Below, one piece after another: positions 62,301-64,000 of a stretch of 64,000 nt of DNA. The translations under genes and the position numbers were made by a program. The DNA comes from Hymenolepis diminuta. Lineage: Eukaryota; Platyhelminthes; Cestoda; Cyclophyllidea; Hymenolepididae. The notes under the pieces are model-generated. The model did no database searches, had not been told where the DNA came from, and saw only the letters and a list, made by a program, of their open reading frames with translations. Each line of letters starts with the position of its first letter. Positions within the stretch are counted from its first letter, which is position 1. The stretch covers positions 360,816 to 424,815 of the forward strand of contig CAADRB010000039.1 of assembly GCA_900708905.1 (NCBI GenBank), in the 5' to 3' direction.

Positions 62301-64000
62301 TGTAGAGAGGAGAGCTTTAAGTAGAAACTTAGAATTAAGTAAGAGTATCATGGGAGTCTTATTTGAATTCTGGTAAAACATAGCTTTATTTAATAGAGAG
62401 TTCAGTACTTCACTTTTAAAGTCGAAATTTTGGGATTTGTCCCGATGATTTTATTGAATGCATGCTCACGGGGTTAGATTTCATTCAAATTGAACCAAAT
62501 AGAATGGATAATTTCTGTTCCACGCATTACCAAAAGTTTTGGAACGAAATCGGCTTCTCTCCTTCATTTTTCGTAGGGAAAGTCATCACAATGCTTAATT
62601 GCAGACATTGTTTCCTATACACTTGCTTTTCTTTCAAAACCACGGATTGTTAGAACAGGTAATAGTTTCTCTCGAATGAATAAACGCTGAAGGTTAAATA
62701 TAAGGTTAATTGGGGATTAACAAATCATAACGGAGAAAAAGATAGAAGTTAGGGGACAGTGGTAAAATCATCTGCAGATATGATGTGATTTAACTTTTAG
62801 GCGTCCGTTGTTCGCTTGATTAGACTTCCATAAAACGCACAATCACGTGACGGGACAAAAGAGGTGTGATAGATATTCTTTTGCTACCATTGTAATTGGC
62901 TTTTGCTATCATGGGATGCATACCGACGACTATTGTATCCCCTTGATCTCAAACATGACGGTAATCCGGCTTGATCGCTTTGTCGACACATTGTATTAGA
63001 ACTTATAAAATTTCGAATTGGAAAATACGGATATTTTTACAATTTCCTTTAATTCATTTAACACATTTATAAATTATTATTATTCATTGCCTACATTCAT
63101 AACTTAAAGTTGTTTAACTTCCCCCATCCATTATGAAGAGCGTTCACAACACTTGACTCAGCTAGAGGGAAGGTATCTGGAGCCGATCTGATGAGAAACT
63201 CGCCTTCCACTACCCCTTTTGTCGACCGGAATTAACCAGTGTGGTTGGTTATTCACATCACTGGATGTGTGCCGGCGAATAAATTCCTACACCAACCTTT
63301 CTTACTGACCTTTCTTGCAATTCCAATTTCTGAGTGGCAATTTTGACAGTCAAAATGAGAACTGACCTTTTCCTGGAGCTGATTTTGCTGGAGACCATAT
63401 CAAATTCAAATAGCTACTTAACAATAAAATCACATCTCTTCTTGCATCGCTCTGCTTTTTTATAATTTCAAACGAATATTTGTCACGTATTATTGTTTGC
63501 TTGACCATAGCAATAAGAAATAAGGACAATTTATATAAACATTAATATAAATTTATAGAATTTACAATTTATTTATTATTGGTCTTTATATACCAAAAGC
63601 TTACAGGTTTTTATCGTGAGGAAGTATCTCAATAACGTGTTGTTTCACTTATATTGTGGAAACATTGGGTTTTCCATATTCTCATAAGGAGAATAGTTCA
63701 TCATATAATGTCCGATTGGTTAAATCTAATGTTGTCTCCGTTTCTTTAGCGAAATCGCGCATTTGCTGACTGGTTGATTCAATTCCATGGCTAGTCATAC
63801 ACCCATTAGCTACTTGTGTGGTATTTAGACTCTCGGTGCAGGATCACATTATAAACTACCTCTGAAACATGGCAACGTCAGCGTGGCTGACTCTCCCTCT
63901 AAATGAATAATTTGTTCCTTTTTTGAATAGATACATTTGCTAGTAAAGTGGCTGCCATCAATGATAAGTATGCGGATTCCTCCATCGTCAATGTGACTGG
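33783..64000 (+). CDS. Na+/Ca2+ exchanger (SLC8/Calx type), 8 exons seen, 3' end outside window
   Basis: Plasma-membrane antiporter that moves Na+ in and Ca2+ out. Exons: 33783-35355, 35829-35943, 43644-43741, 50563-50783, 52764-52863, 53456-53578, 58483-58641 and 63931 to beyond 64000. Phases agree throughout (819 codons so far). Order: signal peptide (cleavage near ...YDVSA), extracellular Cys-containing segment, N-terminal membrane helices with the alpha-1 repeat ([20 protein letters not shown], about 118-165), a basic XIP-like segment (about 237-258), CBD1 (378-495), CBD2 (499-595), loop end, C-terminal helices with the start of alpha-2 ([18 protein letters not shown]). The first ATG follows an in-frame TAG at 33741. 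The remaining alpha-2 and last helices must lie to the right. Several alternative exons are possible. Confidence 0.95.
35356..35828 (+). other. Exchanger intron 1
   Basis: 473-nt AT-rich intron; nothing else recognised. Confidence 0.8.
35829..35943 (+). CDS. Exchanger exon 2: CBD2 middle
   Basis: Residues 525-563 ([20 protein letters not shown] then [18 protein letters not shown]). This matches the GARG...VPYKT...GTA segment of CBD2 in animal exchangers. Phase 2 out, donor gtaagg. Confidence 0.95.
37670..37800. repeat. Dispersed repeat family R4, copy b
   Basis: gggtcacttgaacaaggacg, tgaggatgtgtactggtgtg and aatgaaacgggatagttat match 18920-19000. Confidence 0.55.
40190..40365 (+). repeat. 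tRNA-derived SINE-like repeat, copy 2
   Basis: A-box-like TGACGCAGTGG (40193-40203). It is followed by a weaker B-box-like ggtcttcaaaacc and the family body (catcgttgcgcattcggtga) seen at 10590. Copy boundaries are estimates. Confidence 0.55.
40865..40915. repeat. Inverted repeat (hairpin-forming)
   Basis: Left arm ccggcggactaataacag and right arm ctgttattctgccggc, separated by a 16-nt loop. A diverged relative (cccccggacaattggcagtt ... taactgttacggtgtcagg) lies at 50170-50220. It may be an end of the R3 element that follows it here. Confidence 0.6.
40955..41290 (+). repeat. Dispersed repeat family R3, copy c
   Basis: The longest copy seen. Blocks shared with copy a (ggcataaagttcataagata, gagaggagg, gatctagccaatgg) and with copy b (cctctctattggtctact, gacatgcgctttactttggt). 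Confidence 0.55.
42095..42290. repeat. Dispersed repeat family R5, copy b
   Basis: Matches 28540-28760. The minus strand is open for 84 codons ([15 protein letters not shown] ... [12 protein letters not shown]), suggestive of an old coding mobile element, but no domain is recognised. Confidence 0.5.
42390..42545 (-). repeat. tRNA-derived SINE-like repeat, copy 3 (antisense)
   Basis: On the minus strand: A-box-like tggcgattaacgtgctcg, then gtctgtgagctcacgtgttc with a B-box-like GTTCGATTTC, then ccagtgagcggaatggcca. This is the clearest tRNA-like head of the four copies. Confidence 0.6.
43644..43741 (+). CDS. Exchanger exon 3: end of CBD2
   Basis: Residues 563-596: [20 protein letters not shown] then [13 protein letters not shown]. 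The acidic VDDNEYEK matches the IDDEEYEK segment of other exchangers. The only donor that fits the following exon's phase is GC (GAAG then gcatgt). The alternative GT at 43746 gives a stop after joining. Confidence 0.9.
44413..44431. repeat. (AT)n microsatellite
   Basis: Perfect ta dinucleotide run followed by AT-rich degenerate sequence. Confidence 0.9.
44836..44915 (+). CDS. Candidate alternative exchanger exon with in-frame stop
   Basis: Follows an excellent acceptor (gctctgttgtctgtgcag). In the phase set by exon 3 it reads [20 protein letters not shown] and a few more residues, then TAA at 44913-44915. Used as a last exon it would give an exchanger cut off after CBD2. A weak internal donor (gtctaa at 44860) would instead make a 24-nt symmetric exon. 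There is no transcript evidence, and the frame is short enough to be chance. Confidence 0.3.
48225..48425 (+). repeat. Dispersed repeat family R2, partial copy
   Basis: atatcatgtaagataatttt and ggattgaagtgataaggccg match the left arm of 26672-27022; atcgtcggcaagg resembles other copies. Confidence 0.5.
49245..49395 (+). repeat. Dispersed repeat family R2, partial copy
   Basis: gtcaataagctctgaacatc followed by gtggacgtaatc matches gtcaataagagctggacatc at 48320. Confidence 0.45.
49684..49701 (+). CDS. Candidate 18-nt cassette micro-exon of the exchanger
   Basis: GTGAAGAAGAAGACTGGG lies between an acceptor (aaatgtag) and a strong donor (G then gtaaga). Its length is a multiple of three and it enters and leaves in phase 1, exactly the phase of the exon 3/exon 4 junction. 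It would insert EEEDWG next to ...AEKEG. Sequence and phase support it; use is unproven. Confidence 0.5.
50563..50783 (+). CDS. Exchanger exon 4: loop after CBD2
   Basis: Residues 596-669. A flatworm-specific-looking start ([18 protein letters not shown]), then [20 protein letters not shown], which aligns with the GRPILGEHTKLEVIIEES part of other exchangers. Phase 0 out, donor gtgagt. Confidence 0.92.
50784..52763 (+). other. Exchanger intron 4
   Basis: 2.0 kb of AT-rich intron. It contains an R2 repeat arm at about 50965-51065; otherwise nothing is recognised. Confidence 0.6.
50965..51065 (+). repeat. Dispersed repeat family R2, partial copy
   Basis: cgtcatataagatcaatctg followed by gaatgaactgaagtggtcac resembles the left arm of 26672-27022. 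Confidence 0.4.
52764..52863 (+). CDS. Exchanger exon 5: conserved end of loop
   Basis: Residues 670-703: [20 protein letters not shown] then [14 protein letters not shown], matching TVDKLIKK...LVVGTNSWREQFIEAITVSAG of animal exchangers. Phase 1 out, donor gtagat. Confidence 0.96.
52864..53455 (+). other. Exchanger intron 5
   Basis: 592 nt, holding the 24-nt micro-exon candidate at 53237; otherwise AT-rich. Confidence 0.7.
53237..53260 (+). CDS. Candidate 24-nt cassette micro-exon of the exchanger
   Basis: AATCAGAAGATACGGACAAATCAG minus its flanks: acceptor tttcgttagcag, donor gtaaac. It is 24 nt, entering and leaving in phase 1, the phase of the exon 5/exon 6 junction. It would add ESEDTDKS, turning VNAG-DGDD into [17 protein letters not shown]. 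This lengthens the acidic stretch that other exchangers also have here (for example AGEDDDDD). Confidence 0.55.
53456..53578 (+). CDS. Exchanger exon 6: acidic stretch and first helix of C-terminal half
   Basis: Residues 703-744: [20 protein letters not shown] then [20 protein letters not shown]. The [20 protein letters not shown] helix is nearly invariant in SLC8 proteins. Phase 1 out, donor gtatgt. Confidence 0.96.
53579..58482 (+). other. Exchanger intron 6
   Basis: 4.9 kb of AT-rich intron. A possible R3 repeat copy lies at about 56745-56970. No convincing exon was found. Confidence 0.6.
56745..56970 (+). repeat. Dispersed repeat family R3, copy d (diverged)
   Basis: gtcctagcttctcattggtc and ctattttggtcagtttgctt resemble copy b and copy c. 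The weakest of the four matches. Confidence 0.35.
58483..58641 (+). CDS. Exchanger exon 7: helices and start of alpha-2 repeat
   Basis: Residues 744-797: [40 protein letters not shown] and [17 protein letters not shown] carries the alpha-2 transport residues (the Asp is completed in the next exon). Phase 1 out, donor gtaagc. Confidence 0.96.
58996..59689 (-). CDS. Possible nested antisense gene, 3' part (unknown protein)
   Basis: The minus strand is open from a TGA at 59696 down to 59031, 663 nt, the longest open frame in the window outside the exchanger's first exon. The translated part is basic and Ser/Arg-rich ([36 protein letters not shown]) with a helical piece ([18 protein letters not shown]). 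An acceptor-like ttgatcag ends at 59690. A 44-nt intron (59154-59111, gtatat...gaag) would join ...IKIPR to [14 protein letters not shown] and end at TAG 58996-58998. No ATG lies near the 5' end, so upstream exons would be needed. No family is recognised; a chance frame or a decayed gene remains possible. Confidence 0.4.
63170..63290 (-). repeat. tRNA-derived SINE-like repeat, copy 4 (antisense)
   Basis: gtggttggttattcacatca then ctggatgtgt is the reverse complement of the family body; the upstream gatgagaaactcgcc matches the inverted gatgataaactcg of copy 1. Confidence 0.5.
63931..64000 (+). CDS. Exchanger exon 8 (partial): alpha-2 repeat
   Basis: Residues 797-819: [20 protein letters not shown] then NVTG, open to the window edge. 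The acceptor is ttttttgaatag. DTFASK...YAD...NVTG is the alpha-2 signature. The usual SIGNVTG reads SIVNVTG here. Confidence 0.95.

Larger units (their letters stand above)
58642..63930 (+). other. Exchanger intron 7
   Basis: 5.3 kb. It holds a possible antisense nested gene (58996-59689) and an antisense SINE-like copy at about 63170-63290. The segment 60740-61440 is slightly more GC-rich but could not be assigned. Confidence 0.6.

Noticed and set aside
1..64000. CRISPR arrays, rRNA genes, bacterial operon features, functional tRNA genes
   Set aside because: None seen; the window is eukaryotic nuclear DNA, and the tRNA-like heads belong to dispersed repeats.

Overview
This is AT-rich animal DNA with split genes. 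Everything in it that is clearly coding reads left to right. Two genes are recognisable by protein motifs: a Dishevelled scaffold (DIX, PDZ and DEP domains; 14 exons, 895 aa, bases 7948-28189) and the first eight exons of an SLC8/Calx-type Na+/Ca2+ exchanger (33783 to beyond the right edge). Exon joins were worked out by hand from GT/GC...AG sites, reading phase and family similarity. The Dishevelled reading frame closes exactly at 2,688 nt including the stop. The organism is probably a parasitic flatworm, most likely a tapeworm. This is an inference from the 34-nt intron near the 5' end of the Dishevelled gene, the long later introns, the AT richness and the protein sequences. No species marker was identified.

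Layout. 1-7105: the 3' part of an unrecognised gene whose last three exons (4895-7105) join in perfect phase and encode a coiled-coil-like tail. A decayed mariner transposon (about 2155-3634, minus orientation) lies in one of its putative introns. 7948-28189: dishevelled. 28190-33782: intergenic DNA with two dispersed-repeat copies. 33783-64000: the exchanger. One 1.57-kb exon carries the signal peptide, the N-terminal membrane half with the alpha-1 repeat, CBD1 and the start of CBD2. Small exons follow for the rest of CBD2, the loop and the alpha-2 repeat. The gene continues past the window.

The least expected content is in the exchanger introns. Two symmetric micro-exon candidates (18 nt at 49684 and 24 nt at 53237) each keep the frame and add acidic residues. 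A possible alternative exon at 44836 would end the protein just after CBD2. A probable GC-AG donor lies directly after CBD2, where exchangers of other animals are alternatively spliced. A 663-nt minus-strand open frame in the last intron, with a plausible 44-nt intron and a second exon, may be a nested antisense gene. Introns and intergenic DNA also carry several dispersed repeat families. One is a tRNA-derived SINE-like family with copies in both orientations; others include a foldback-like element.

The two recognised genes have unrelated jobs (Wnt/planar polarity signalling and Ca2+ extrusion), and nothing suggests joint regulation.
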